Source: Blumeriella jaapii
Taxonomy: Eukaryota > Ascomycota > Leotiomycetes > Helotiales > Drepanopezizaceae
DNA: 64,000 nt
Assembly (NCBI GenBank): GCA_009599575.1
Contig: VWND01000075.1
Location: 1,302,001 to 1,366,000 of the forward strand
Direction: 5' to 3'
Under the pieces are notes generated by a model, which saw only the letters and a list, made by a program, of their open reading frames with translations, made no database searches and was not told the DNA's origin. Position 1 is the first letter of the stretch. The number at the start of each line of letters is the position of its first letter. Below, one piece after another: positions 34,541-46,733 of this stretch. The position numbers and the translations under genes were made by a program.

Positions 34541-35232
34541 ACATTCCACGTGCTGTCTCACCTCCGCTCTCCATTCGCCTCGGCCCTCTTCTTTCTTTTC
34601 CCTTCCTTCTGTGTTTGGAGGAGCTCGGCTTTAGATTGGCGTTGGGACTGGTGTTTGTTTCCTTGGTCCGTTTGCGCGGCGGAGAAAAAAGTCCGAGTCA
34701 TGTTGTTGTCGTTCTCGTCAGACAGTAAAGAGCTACCTAGACCAGTCCACTAATGCGATGCGATGCGCTTTTTCCTTCCTACCCGTTCTCCTCCGATCGC
34801 GACCCGTCCTCGGCTCTCCAGTCTTGCCTCGTGTGAGGGCGTGTGTGAATGTGACTGTGACTGTGACTGTGACGGGATGGACCCGAGTGACGGATGTAGT
34901 TCGCTACCTAGGTAGGTAACTCGCTGCTTCGGATCTACTACGCTCGTCATGCTTCGTTCGGGGTCCTGGTTCCGGGAAACCGAGACTGCACCGAATGACT
35001 CGACCAAGGACACACATTGTGAACTCTCCTCGGTTCGACATGTTGTTTGCATGCCGTTGCAAGCTGCGAGACAGGGAGGGAGGGAGGGAGGGAGGAGGAA
35101 GTAGGCAGGATGGAATGGAGGGAGGGTGTGCAAGTAAGAAACCGACGTCGGCCTTTCGCGTGCCTTCTCGGGGATCAGGGAGCGGACGGACGGACAGATC
35201 AAGTACCCATTCGAATTCCGTCTCGCTGGCTA
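34541..35232. other. Intergenic between convergent genes
   Basis: Contains a (TGTGAC)n tract at about 34848-34873, CTACCTAGGTAGGTA near 34904-34918, and (GGGA)n near 35074-35094. No gene supported. Confidence 0.6.
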
Positions 35233-36507
35233 CTACGTGTCACCGTAAACAAACACGCCCTTGCCCGGCCGGAAGCCGCTCAAGGTGCCCTGCACGGCCT
35301 CCTTCAACACGCCCTCGTCGGTCCCCCACTCCCACCGCAGCTCTTGCACGGGCGTGTCCCGGAACTTGCCCTCCCTCGTCAAGTCCAGCACCTCCTCGAC
35401 CGTCTTCCGCTTCGCTTCCGGGTGCGCCTGGCTCCACCGGCTCACCCAGTACCCGCTGAACCTGAGGTCCTTGAAGATCAGCGCGCCCGTCGGCAGCAGC
35501 AGCGGCTGCTTCGACATGGCGCCGTACGACACCAGGTGGCCGCCGCTGCTCAGGCACTTGACGAGCGCGCCCGCCGGCTTCCCGCCCACGCAGTTGAGCC
35601 CAAGCTTGATCTTCTCCCGCCCGCCCGCCGTCCACTCCTGGACCTGTTCCGGGAAGGCCCGGGACATGAGCTCCGCCTCCGTGACGACGTGCGTCGCGCC
35701 CAGCTCCAGCAGCTCGTCCCTCATCGCCCGTGTCGCCGCCTCGTCCGCCCGGTCGCGGATGACGTTGATGCTCTTGAGCCCCCAGAGCCGGCCCAGCTGG
35801 ATCGCCGCGCGCCCGACGCCGCTGTTCGCCCCGTTCTGCACGAACCAGTCGCCCGCGGCGAGAGGCTCGAAGTCTCGCAGCATGCGATACGCCGTGCACG
35901 GGTTCACGCTCACGGTGCCGACTTGGATGGGCGTCAGGCCGTCCTTGTTCTCGATACGCAGGACGTCATCCTCCGAGGCGAGCGCGTGCGTGCGCCAGGT
36001 CCCGAAGTTGGTGTTCTTCATGATCACCCAGTCGCCCTTGGCCACGCTCTTGATGGACGAGCCGAGGCCGACAACCTGGAAGCAGCCTTCGTTACCGGCG
36101 ACGGCAGAGGGGGCGGCGGTCCCGAGGAGGGACGTCAGGGCCGGCTTGGAGGGGTACACGCCTTGGATTTGGTTTATGTCTGCGGGGTTGATAGGAGAGG
36201 CGAGGGTGCGGAGGAGGAGGGAGGTGGGCGGAAGAGAGGGCGAGATGGAGTGCGTATGGAGACTTCATAGAGGATGTCGTTAGCTGTTGATCACTAGGTA
36301 CATAGAGGGGTGGAAGAGGGCCAGTTACGTGAGAACGTCTGAAGGCTCGCCATATTTCGAGTACACCAGGGCTTTGGCTTGTGTGTACCCGTACGGACCA
36401 GACTTCCACCTCCTGCACGTCAGCGGTGCCGATTTGGGCGTCAAGGCACCCCGCAGAGCTGGAGCAGAGCTGCAGGTTGCCCGGAGAGTCCGCGCAGTCG
36501 ACATCAT
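35233..36507 (-). CDS. ETR1: Mitochondrial trans-2-enoyl reductase (ETR1/MECR)
   Basis: Two exons, 36507-36329 and 36262-35233, with a 66-bp intron (GTAACT..GAAG); 402 residues. A mitochondrial presequence (MMSTARTLRATCSSAPALRG) precedes the medium-chain dehydrogenase fold: ALVYSKYGEPSDVLT, across the splice PINPADINQIQGVYPSKP, the GNEGCFQVVGLGS block, NTNFGTWRTHAL, VGTVSVNPCTAYRML with the catalytic Tyr, the NADPH-binding NGANSGVGRAAIQLGRLWG, and VSYGAMSKQPLLLPTGALIF. The enzyme performs the last, NADPH-dependent reduction in mitochondrial fatty acid synthesis, needed for lipoic acid and respiration, which links it to PDB1 in the same window only by pathway. The first plausible ATG after the transcript leader is chosen. 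GC content is higher than in neighbours. Confidence 0.95.
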
Positions 36508-37213
36508 TCGCAGTATGGGTGTTGGTGGAGGAGGGAGTTGAGGAAGTGAAGATATTCCGAGCTTGATTGGAACTTTTCGAGGTCCCGGCGATGACGTCCC
36601 GACTAGCGAGCGAGACCCGGCAGGTGTAGAAAGGGGAGGGGATAGGGGGTCAATGCAAGGTGCCTGCACGACAGATGCTACATGCATGTTGAAGATGTCG
36701 ATACAGTGTAGTACTTATTGTACCACGAGTGGTAGGACTTTAAACAATACGGACCCGAGACTACTGTCACAGATTCCAGTAGATAGACAGACGTATTAGA
36801 TTGGAATATGCATTTCAAACTACCGAGGATGGGTATGTGAGCCTCGAGATCAACTTTTCGTGCCAAAGACAACAAATGAGAGTTGTAAAAATCCCCAGAA
36901 CGAGCCACCCAGAAATAATTACAGGGACATGTCTAATGCCTCCAAAGAAATGGTTCGAGCACGATACGAAATCGAGACATGAGTACCGGGACAAATGTCC
37001 AATCAAAAGAAGCTATGAATATGAGCGACAGTGCTGCTCACTACGAGCCGGGTATCAAATTCTCTGTCTCGTCGCCAGCTTGTCTCCCCCTCCCTCAGCA
37101 TCGTCGTCGTCGTCGTCGTCGGTCGTGAGCCATTCCAGCATCTCGTGACAAACCACAGCCCTCGTCGGCAGCTGAATTCGCGTCTCCCAACTCCACACTT
37201 GCCGCCCCCCCCC
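36508..37213. other. Intergenic, ETR1 promoter
   Basis: No gene is supported. It ends in a run of about ten C directly next to the stop codon of the gene at 37214. Confidence 0.55.
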
Positions 37214-37865
37214 CTACTTGATATTTTTGAACAAATCCTTCCCCAGGCTGCCCCCGTCATCATCGGCAATTCTTGCCTTCAATTGATTCAGCTCCGGCAG
37301 CTTCGGGGGTGGGGGTCCTCGGGTCACTGCCGGCGCAGGCACATGCTGCACCGGGAGATTCTTCTCTTCTAGTATCACGTCTGACCTCTTCCTTCCGCTG
37401 GAGCTCCCCAGCCGTTTGAACCAGCTCCCGCTGCTATTCTTCTTCATCAGACCCGGTCGCCCGCTCGAAGCTCATGGCGCTCTCGGGGCGGTACACGCTC
37501 ACCAGATCCTCCTGCGACGCATTGTCATTCGTGCCGTTCACGTAGTTGGTGTTGAGCGACTTGCGCGATATAAAGCGACGGATGCTGCCCTGTTTCGTTG
37601 ACGTGGGGCTCATGGGTGGTGTGTCGTCTGCTCGTCCATACACCCCGTGGCCATTGACATTGCCATTGCCGTTGTGAGTTGCGAGTGCAGACGCGGCGAT
37701 TGCTGCATCTTCTGTCGTTTTCGTGGTGTCTTTGGACGCAGGGACGGGCTCTTCGATGGGCGAATCGGGAGGAGGAGGGATCGAGGTGCCGTCTGTGAGG
37801 GAGAAGTTCAAGGGGGTGAGCTGAGGAAGCTCGAATCGCCCCGAGGACTTGCCGCTGGCTGGCAT
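37214..37865 (-). CDS. Unknown Ser/Pro-rich fungal protein, frame-broken once
   Basis: Two overlapping frames together read as one protein. From ATG 37865: MPASGKSSGRFELPQLTPLN, a Ser/Thr/Asn-rich region, QGSIRRFISRKSLNTNYVNG and YRPESAMSFERATGSDEEE, then a stop at 37434-37436. From about 37447 the other frame continues KKNSSGSWFKRLGSSSGRKR and GPPPPKLPELNQL, ending LFKNIK. The GSWFKR and PPPPKLPEL blocks resemble the C-termini of a family of conserved fungal unknowns, so the halves belong together. One extra base within 37434-37450 (a GAAGAAGAAT stretch) explains the break; no usable intron fits. There is no membrane segment; it looks disordered and basic, perhaps phosphorylated. No function is proposed. 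Confidence 0.65.
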
Positions 37866-38751
37866 GGTATTGTTGCGAGGGAAGACAAGAGTCTCGGGAT
37901 AAATGCGCAGTAGATTTCCGCTGGTCGGTGATGTGGGAGTGCGGGTGAGAAATATTTCCAGTAGTGGTTTGTTCGCGCTGGCGTCGAACCATTAAAGTGC
38001 CCGAAGAATCCAACGCAGGCCGGCCGCGGGATAGCGGCAGGGATCGCTGTACGGATATAGGGGGTCTTGTATGAATCTGCGTGTATGCAAATGTGCAATG
38101 GACGTACTGTACTGTAATACTCCTGCGTAGGCGGCGAGCTTGCTTGCGCCGGGAGATAGTATTGCGTTTGAAAGGCACTTCAAAGTTGCGTTTGAACTCT
38201 GGGGTGCGAGCACCAGCCACTCAGTGCCCCCCGCCGCTACTGGAGATGGAGAAGTACTTACATCACACAGTAAAGTAAGTACACACTTACATAAGGTCGG
38301 TAGATAGGGAGAGGGTAAGTATATCATTTCCAAAATGATACACAACGGCACTTGCGGCAATCGAGGTTTGCGTCATGGCTTTTGCAAACCTTGATAGCAA
38401 CTCGGCCGGCCCTGTTACCTATATCGTATGTGGTCGATGTCTTCTATAAAGTTGCTTTCGCTTGCCCACAGCCCCCGGATCACAGCATCTCTCCGGCCCA
38501 AGTCTTACGTAGATGCATGCAAACTCTTGCTACTTCTTTGCGTTGCTGCCGCCAGGATCAGCAAGCAACCTTGATGTCCTCGACGGCGGGCTTCACGGGA
38601 TTCTCTCACGCGGACAGAACGTTGTCGAGTTCTTCGGTCTTCTTTTCGGGTCCTGGTGGACGAGTTCTCTGTTCTGCGTCTCCGTGGTCAAGCGTTGGTC
38701 TAACAAGTGCTTGATATGTAACCAGATCCCCAGCCTCGACAGAGCCACTTT
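37866..38751. other. Intergenic, no supported gene
   Basis: Contains GTACTGTACTGTAAT at about 38103-38117 and AGTAAGTACACACTTAC near 38274-38290. Frame 38352-38714 has no family signature. Confidence 0.5.
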
Positions 38752-40442
38752 CTACTTTCCGGTTTTGGGTACGCGAACCGCTCGAACTTTCTGCTCGGGA
38801 ACAGAGTAGTTTATAATCTTCCTCAGGTCTTCGGCAGCCCGCAAAAGGTGTTCATCGTCAGAGTATTGCCCAATGATTTGTATGCCTGCAACAGGTCGAC
38901 TCGAGAGAGCCTGGTCCGAAGCGACCGAGATAGGAATGCTGATCGAGGGAAGACCTGCCAAGCTAGCCGGGACCGTAAAGACATCATTCATATAGGTGTC
39001 GACGGGATTCTGGGTCGCAAGCGCCTTCAGAGTTGGCGGGGGACATGGGGCTGTAGGACAGACGATAAAATCAACTTGGGGAGGACCAAGCTTGTCGTCA
39101 AGCTGAATTGACTCGTCCATCTGGCTGAGATTGAATTGCTCCGGCCGACGCAGCGGGTTTGAAATAGCAAAGACTCGATCGAAGTCTTGTTGGACTAGTC
39201 TTCGCACTTTCTGTGCTTTGATGAAGTAATTGTCGATCGCCTCTGAGCTCAACGTGTACGAACCAAGAAGAATGCGCCTTTTGACTTCATCGCCAAAACC
39301 AGTGCCACGTGTCGCCGAGTACAGGACATCCCCAGCTCCATCGTTAGACTCTGACCGAGTACCGTATCTCACGCCGTCGTATTTAGACAGATTCGAGGCC
39401 GCTTCAGCTGGCGCAAGAACATAATATGCCGAGAGTGCATGTTTCGTGTTTGGTAGAGATACTGGCACAATTGTTGCCCCGTTTTCTTGCAACAGTTCAA
39501 GCGCGACTTGCCATGCCTGTCGTACACCCGGGCTGAGCTCTGCAATGTTATACTCCAGTGGCACACCAATAGTCTTATTGTTGAAAGCCAGTGCATTCGA
39601 CTTAGAAATCTCACCATTTCTCGCTTTCCTTCTGAAGTTCTGTTCTAGGTCTCTCCTCCTGTGCACATCCATTCTATCGCGGGTATTTGGTGAGATTGAG
39701 GTTGGGTCTTTGGCATCGAATTTGGAAACACTCCGGAAAACTGAACGAATCATTGACGCCCTCGTAGCCAGAAATCCCACCGTATCCAAGGAGTTGGCAT
39801 AGGGTATAACGCCCCAACGCGATACCAATCCATATGAAGGTTTGAACCCTGCTATTCCTGTGTAGGCTGCCGGCAATCGGATTGAACCGCCAGTATCTGT
39901 GCCTAGAGCAACAAGACAGCGATCAGTTGCCACTGCAACTGCACTCCCTCCCGAGCTCCCCCCGACAGAATGCTTGAAGAAATTGCCAACATATCTGACA
40001 GGCCCAAAGTATGAGGTCGTCGAGTGGGAGCCCATGCCAAACTCGTCCATATTTGTTTTGCCTACTATGACAATTCGTGGCCGAGCGCTAATCTGATTGA
40101 GTTGGGTGACGACATCGGCGTTGAAAGGACTTTTGTGGTTCTTGAGAATGCCAGAGGCGCAAGTGGTCGAGAAGTTAGTTGTGGCTATATTGTCCTTTAT
40201 GGCGACGAATCGACGGGATTGTGACTTCTCCCATCTCGGGGCATTGTTTACTGAGTTGATTGTCAGCCGTGGATATAAAGGCATGTACAGAGATGACGTG
40301 AGTCTATACCTGTCCAGCTATCAGGTTTGAGGATTCCGTTCTTAGTGTATCCAAAGAAGCTCAAGGCCGCGATGAAGATATTTGGCCAGCGCCCATCATT
40401 GGCAGTTTCCTTCGCAGCCTTCAGTCTAAGAGAAGAAGTCAT
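38752..40442 (-). CDS. HER2: Mitochondrial glutamyl-tRNA(Gln) amidotransferase subunit A (GatA/Her2)
   Basis: Two exons, 40442-40310 and 40250-38752, with a 59-bp intron (GTATAG..TCAG); 543 residues. Amidase-signature hallmarks are all present: the catalytic Lys in [10 protein letters not shown], the [14 protein letters not shown] segment with the cis-Ser, and [16 protein letters not shown] with the nucleophilic Ser. [10 protein letters not shown] is typical of GatA rather than other amidases, as are [17 protein letters not shown] and [11 protein letters not shown]. It releases ammonia from glutamine so that misacylated Glu-tRNA(Gln) is turned into Gln-tRNA(Gln) in mitochondria. The N-terminal 45 residues from exon 1 are not family-typical, so the start is less certain; a further upstream exon is possible. 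It diverges from the phosphoesterase at 40806. Confidence 0.92.
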
Positions 40443-40805
40443 TTGAATCCATGTAGCGGTTTGGCCCTGTTGCGGACCTCAATCGTCGTTGAAGAGGAGT
40501 TCCAGATGTCGAGAGTAGGAGTGAAAAGTAAAGAAAGTACTTCGAAACTTGGAAGACCGACGGAGGAGTCTCGGCCCGAGCTGCCAAACAGGGGTAACGT
40601 AGCACAATACCCGCTGACACTAATCTACGCACTGTGCAGTATCTTAGGGCCTGCGCTATCGTTATCGATAAGCCATTGCCATGCCATCAAGGTTCCTCGG
40701 TCCAATGGTCGATGCTCATCCGGCATCTCGAGCCACCAAAGCACGAGGCCACTCTACACCTACTGTACTGTACTGTACATTACCACCACCATCTATTCCA
40801 GCAAC
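40443..40805. promoter_or_regulatory. Shared divergent promoter region, GatA / phosphoesterase
   Basis: 363 bp between start codons. TACTGTACTGTACTGTAC at 40761-40778 lies 30 bp before the phosphoesterase ATG. Confidence 0.5.
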
Positions 40806-42734
40806 ATGAAAACCAGATTATGGATGTGGATGAGCCTCCTGGCGTCGCTGGTCGTTGCTGAGCAGCCTTCAGCTGCAGAACCAGTTGCAGCGCCTATGAG
40901 AGACTTACCCTGGGGCCAACTGAACTTCCTGCAAACCACAGATACCCATGGTTGGCATGCCGGTCATTTGCAAGAGTAGGCTCCAATATTCGTGGAACGT
41001 GGCAATCGTTAATATCTCCCAGACCCCAATATTCAGCCGACTGGGGGGACTACATATCTTTTGCAGACCGGATCCGCCAGAAGGCGGACAGTATGGGAGT
41101 GGATGTCCTCGTTATCGACACTGGCGATAGTAGGCTTCGAGATTCTTGAAATACGGCAATAGTTAATGTCTTGTAGGGATCGAAGGGAACGGGCTCTACG
41201 ATGCTTCCAATCCCAAGGGACAATATACCTATGATATATTCAAAGAACAGGATGTCGACGTGCTCTCCACAGGCAATCATGAATTATATCAGCTTGATGC
41301 GGCAGAACGGGAATATAAGAAGACAGTGCCAAACTTCAAGGGCCACTACCTAGCATCCAACCTCGACTATGTCAAACCGAAGACTGGGGAGATCGTACCG
41401 ATGGCGCCGCGATTTCGCAAGTTTACCACCAAGAATCAAGGCATAAGCATTCTTGCATTTGGTTTTCTCTTTGACTTCACTGGAAACGCGAACAACACAA
41501 TTGTCCAACCAGTGGAGAAGACTATTCAGGAGAAATGGTTTCAAGATGCCATCAGAGAGGATGTGGACCTTTTCGTCGTAGTCGGTCATGCCATACCCCG
41601 TGGGCCTGAATACAAGGCGATTTTTGAAGCAATTAGAAGGCAGAAGTGGGATACACCCATTCAGTTCTTTGGCGGCCATAGTCACATCCGAGACTTTACA
41701 AAATACGACTCGAAGGCGTATGCTTTGCAAGCGGCCGCTACATGGAAACTATTGGATGGCTTTCTATCGAAGGTATCAAGTCAAAGGGAAAGACAGGTGA
41801 TCCAAAGCAAACCGACGCTCAAACGAGCTACACCGTTAAGCGAAGATATATCGACAACAATCTTTTCGGTTACCATTACCACACAGGATTGAACGAGACC
41901 ACTTTTCCTACCGAGCATGGAAAAAACGTATCAGCCTTGATCCAAGAAGCCCGCAAAGCTCTGGAACTCGACTTCAACTTCGGTTGCGCACCGAAAGACC
42001 TTTGGCTCAATCGAGCTCCTTATCCTAGTGATGACAGCCTTCTCACCTGGCTCGAGAAAGAAGTCATCCCAGGAGTCATCAACAACAAAGACCGCAAGGG
42101 TAAACCCACGTTAGCCATTACAAACTCCGGCGCGATGAGATTCGATATTTTCAAAGGAAGCTTCTCTCGCGACACGACATATATCATTTCGCCCTTCGTA
42201 AGCAAATATAGGTATATCAAAGATGTGCCTTACAAATCAGCTAAGAACCTCCTCAAATTGCTCAACAATGGCGGCCCAATCTTTACGACGTCAGGGCTTC
42301 ATGTATCGCAACTGGCACCGCCCGAGCAAATGTCGATCCTAACCGATCACATTGCCTCAACTCATTCTTCTCGACATACGTCCACATTGGGATCTGCTCA
42401 ATCCCCTCTTTTGCTCTCCTCCGAATCGCCCGCTCTTATCCCAGGCTATACTACAAAAGACGACAGTGGCTCCGATGGCGACGATACGGTGCACGCACCC
42501 ATCTCCTTCTACAGAGTCCCTAATTGCATACAGAGCTCCATCTCTTTTCCCGCCTCTGGCGATCCCGAAACAGTTGATATCGTATATATTGATTTCATCC
42601 AGCCATGGATCTTGCTAGCACTGCAGTTTTATGGAGAGAAGTATACGACAGATGACACGAAAGGGTACATGGATGGGACTTTGACGGAATTGATGACCGG
42701 GTGGATCAAGAAACATTGGGGGCAAGACTGCTAG
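40806..42734 (+). CDS. Secreted 5'-nucleotidase-like metallophosphoesterase (YHR202W type), frame-broken once
   Basis: Exons 40806-40975, 41023-41129 and 41177-42734. A signal peptide (MWMSLLASLVVAEQPSAAEP) leads into the calcineurin-like fold: LQTTDTHGWHAGHL (first metal site), VLVIDTGDRIEGNGLYD (second), STGNHELY (catalytic Asn-His), VVVGHAIP and GGHSHIRDF. The C-terminal domain has ITNSGAMRFDIFKGSF and SPFVSKYRYIKDVPY as in 5'-nucleotidase-type proteins such as yeast YHR202W. It would cleave a nucleotide or other phosphoester in the secretory path or outside. The frame breaks at GCGGCCGC (41731-41738): the first frame ends a few codons after SKAYALQA and the protein continues as GRYMETIGWLSIEG in another frame. 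One missing base restores it. Both introns are 47 bp and similar to each other. Confidence 0.88.
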
Positions 42735-44169
42735 GCGATTTGGCTAGGCGAGATGAGAAGGATTGTATTTGTGTGATGGATTCGTGCGCTTAGCGGGATC
42801 CTAGAGTGGCATTTGGTTGGCGTTTAGCTATCTTCCCTATTCTCGATATACTTAAACAATAGATCCCGCACCCTATTCCTCTTCGTTCCTTTTCTTCCAC
42901 GATGAGACTCACTCGCCCACACTACTATCGGCGGAACTATATTTTCATTGAAGACTGTACAACCGGTCAACCTTGCAATAGTGCTGTTGGGATGGAGTGA
43001 CCACTCCAAATCGCAATGGCAGCATGAGGGTTTGAAAAAGTATCTCAGATGTATCCTTGACGCTGTATCTAGATTCTGGTGGATGATGGAAATACCGCTG
43101 GCTTCAAACACGGCAAGTTATTAAGCTTTCTTGTCCTTCCTATCAACCTTTGCTCCTGAAGATGAGCTAGCCTTACCTACTGTGCATACAGTACAGTACC
43201 TATAGTACGGGATGAAGACTTCGCTTGTTCAATCGATAATTGCGATCTGCAAATGGGAATAACTAAAAATTTTAATATGAAAGAGTCTTCTATACACCGA
43301 CGATTCTCCACAGACAGGGAGGGGTATATCGAGGTTTTCGGATTTTCATATGCATGCCAAGGCCTTCCCATACCTATATTGGTCGTCAAAACTTGTCGAA
43401 GGAACGCAGTCGGTCCCGGAGAGATAGATGCACACTCTGCTGTGAGTATCAAGCCGGCGCCTAACTAAGTAGTCGACTCTGGCCCGTTGCGTGTTTTAAT
43501 TGAGCCAAAAGGTTTATTGCGAAGATCAGAGAAACCTTTATATGTATACTCAAGTCGGCAAAGACATCATTCTCAGTAGATTGAAGGTCAAATTATGCGG
43601 GAGGACGGTATGATGGAAATCAGATAAGTTGTGTCGCGGAAGTTTGAAGCGTGTGCTTCAAATCGATTTTCAATAGAGTAAATGACTTTGAACCGGAAAT
43701 GAATATGCGTTCATGAGCACGTCACTTGATTCTCTGACCGACAGGACATAAATAAGACATTATAAACAAATTGGTGAAGCATCCTGCCTACAGGAAAAGG
43801 GCTCAGTTGACGGACCGTTTCAGTCAAATGCGTTGTGCTCCTCCCAAAGGACGTATCATGGAAGGCTGTTATATAGACTAGATACTAGGTACTGTATGCA
43901 ATTTCTCCCCTGTGGTTTCGGATTTTGTAAAAAAGATGGCTTCGTGCTTAAAAAACCTGAGCTTGGTACGTCTCTACCCACGGGAAGGTCAGGGGCTTGT
44001 TATTAGCAGGCTCCCTAAAAGCCAGTCGTATTCTTCTGCTTATTCTGCTTGGTCTGTGTTTGATGCTTCCTCTTCCTTTCTAAATCCACTTCCAATTCCT
44101 CCTCGTCTCCACCATCATACATCATACTGTATCTCTTCTCCATCCTTCCCTTCCCCGCCCCCCCTCTCC
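42735..44169. other. Intergenic between convergent genes
   Basis: 1.4 kb without a supported gene. Contains ACAGTACAGTACC at about 43188-43200. AT content rises between about 43480 and 43780. Confidence 0.55.
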
Positions 44170-45680
44170 TTAGTCATCGTCCTCATCTTCCTCGTCACTA
44201 CCTATATTTGGTACATGATGACAATGATAATGGTAGTGATTCTCTACACAATCCTGTGGCGTCAATTTCGATCCCGTCTCCGTCTGCTCGTACAAAGGAG
44301 CAAATCCGAGTCTCGGCCCCTCCTCGCCGCTCCCAGCATCGAAGACGCTATAGTATGAATTAAAAAACGGGGTTCCTATAATATTGACACTGTAATGCGA
44401 GGTCTCATGAGCCTGCAAGCTTCCAAAGCACATATTTGCATATGCGTATGAGTACACCATGTGGCGAGATGAAATGGTAGCCATCGACTCGCCGATTTGG
44501 AACGAGAAGGAGGGCGCGTCACTCAGAGAGCGGCAGGGCATAACCCACAAGCCATGAGTAATATCGTAGTAAGCGCCATCTACAAACCTGTAATAGTTCT
44601 CGACTGGCTCTCTCGGAAACACCAACACATTATTTGTGGTGTCAAACAAGCTGTATCTGCTGTGGCTGGGAAATGTACGGTTGCCGCCGATCTGGTAGGA
44701 ATCCGATCGGGCCACCCAGAGGCCTTGAGATTTATCAATAGCACCGTACTTGATAGTACCGTTGTACCTATCGGGGTTTATGTGGCCAAAGTCGAAGGCC
44801 CCATGCCGCATATACGGCAGGTAGGCGGCGACCACAGGGGCATCGAGCGAGTTCCTGGCGTTTTCGATGAATGTGCTCTGTTTTTGGGGCTGCGCGCTGT
44901 TGAATTCGCTGAATCCGAGGCCGAGGATGCCATCGGCTCTCATGCAGGAAAAGCTTAGAGAAATTTCCTCCGCCAGCTGGATTGCCTGGCCAGTCACCGT
45001 GGTGCCACCGATAACAACTGTATCAGTACCGACAACCCCTGAAGCATAAGAGCCATCAAGGTAATCGCCTTTCCATGTATACCCGTCCATAGCCTGGTAG
45101 GTTGGGCTGGAGGAAGGGTCGTAGACATGGTGCCCGACTTGGGAGCTGGCGTCCATATGTGACGAGAAGACCCAGCTTCATTCGACGTCAGGAGCCCGAT
45201 TTGCGGAATTCACTCAAGAGATTGCTTACAGATCAGAGCTACCCGAATCAATCGTCAATTTCATATCTTGTCCACCAATGGACGCGGTAATCAAGTACTA
45301 TATCCCGGTGAGCAGATGTCCATTTTCTTACAAGTGGGTGTGTTCAACAACATCCAAATGCGGAAGAACAAACGAGAAAAGAGCAGCAAGCATACCTGGA
45401 TTCCATCACTCATGACAGATGCTTTCGTTGATCCCTGCTGGCGCTTTCGCAGCTCCGAGACAAAGGCAGCTGGCGATTTTTTGGTGGGTGTCAAGTTGTA
45501 CTTGGCGTACACACTCAACACGGCATCGGTAGCATTGAGATTGAAGTTTTCGTTGCGGATGGCTGAAACAGATCTAGGAAACGCTGCACGCCCCTTAACA
45601 GCAGGAGCTGGGACGAATGTTGCAGCGGCTTGGACAGTCAGGACTACCGCCAGAACAGTGATGGTGGAGTAGAGCATCAC
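44170..45680 (-). CDS. Secreted pepsin-like aspartic protease with an unusual second active-site motif
   Basis: Three exons, 45680-45396, 45297-45230 and 45175-44170; introns of 98 and 54 bp; 452 residues. A signal peptide (MMLYSTITVLAVVLTVQAAA) and propeptide of about 90 residues precede the mature enzyme. The first catalytic motif is intact across the second splice: LTIDSGSSDLWVFSS. A flap-like segment (YLDGSYASG) and GILGLGFSEFN follow. The second lobe reads YSLFDTTNNVLVFP where the family normally has Asp-Thr-Gly-Thr/Ser-Thr/Ser: the Asp is kept but Gly and the next residue are replaced. The tail is His-rich and then acidic (GSDEEDEDDD). A1 proteases of this kind act in acid surroundings outside the cell. 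Activity of this one is doubtful because of the motif change. Confidence 0.88.
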
Positions 45681-46733
45681 GAAGATGATATGAATGGCCT
45701 GTTGAGTAAGCTCGAGAGATCAAGTAGGGGTAAAGAACGAATGTCACTGAGCGGGCTGAGGATACGAGAAGGGGGGAATACCGTAACCTTTTAACCATTC
45801 GGAGATACATACGGAGAGCTGTTGCGACTTGTGGGATCATACTTCGAATTAAGTAGGTAGGATCAGAATCAAGCTTCCGGATTTAGCGATCCTTGGATTC
45901 GCAAGATATTTAATATAGGAGGATGGATCTCATCCAAGAATACCGAGCTTCCTGAGAGCGAAATATACTGATGTTTCGTCACGAGCGTAATATCATGCCT
46001 TGTAGAGGGATCAAAGACCAACCAATCCGGCAGAGCTGCACCTACGAACGCTCGGGATAAGATGTCACTTGAGCCAACAACCACAGATGTTCCGTATTCC
46101 TTTCGACCGAGCTTTAAACTTGCCTAGATGATTTGACTCGGCAATCCATCGTCGACGATCAAGTACCTTGCAAGAGATGTTCGGTCAGGTGTGGTTTGAA
46201 ATAACACGAGACGTCTTTGGTGATAGCAAAAAATATATGCAAAGTGAACAGAGGTTCTCCGAGAAGGATCCGAAGAAATAACGTAAAGCATAGAAGTATT
46301 TGAAGTAAGTCGCCCATAAGACGAGGGATAACCGCAAAAGAGCTGGGGTCCTCGGTTCAGACCGAAATCCGAATTGCTACAATGATGCATTTGAAATGTG
46401 TATGGGGAGGCCTGGGTGAAGATTTCGACACTTGTCGGTACCAAAATCTCTGGAGCTATTTGCTTTTGTAGCAATCAACAGTTAGTGACTGGTGTATGCA
46501 GCTCTTTCAATTCCGGAGCCCAAAGAATTTATGGGACCTCTGTATTGAAGAGTGTTCAGCAATAGGTTGTACGAAATATTCGGATTCTCTGGTCCGTGCC
46601 AGATCCTCTCGCCTTTACACACCCAAAACTCCCAGCAATGCATCTAAATATCCCACCTCCTTAATAAAACAATCATCTTTAGCCGAGCTCTTGACATGAA
46701 TTTCCTGGCTCGGTTTTGGATGTAGGTGATGGT
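45681..46733. other. Intergenic, no supported gene
   Basis: Promoter of the protease on the left and 3' flank of the V-ATPase gene on the right. Frames 45869-46084 and 46124-46474 (minus) have no recognised pattern. Confidence 0.5.

Noticed and set aside
35047..36283. Plus-strand frames of 407 and 340 codons opposite ETR1
   Set aside because: Arg/Ala/Pro-rich shadows of a GC-rich gene; ETR1 motifs are on the minus strand.
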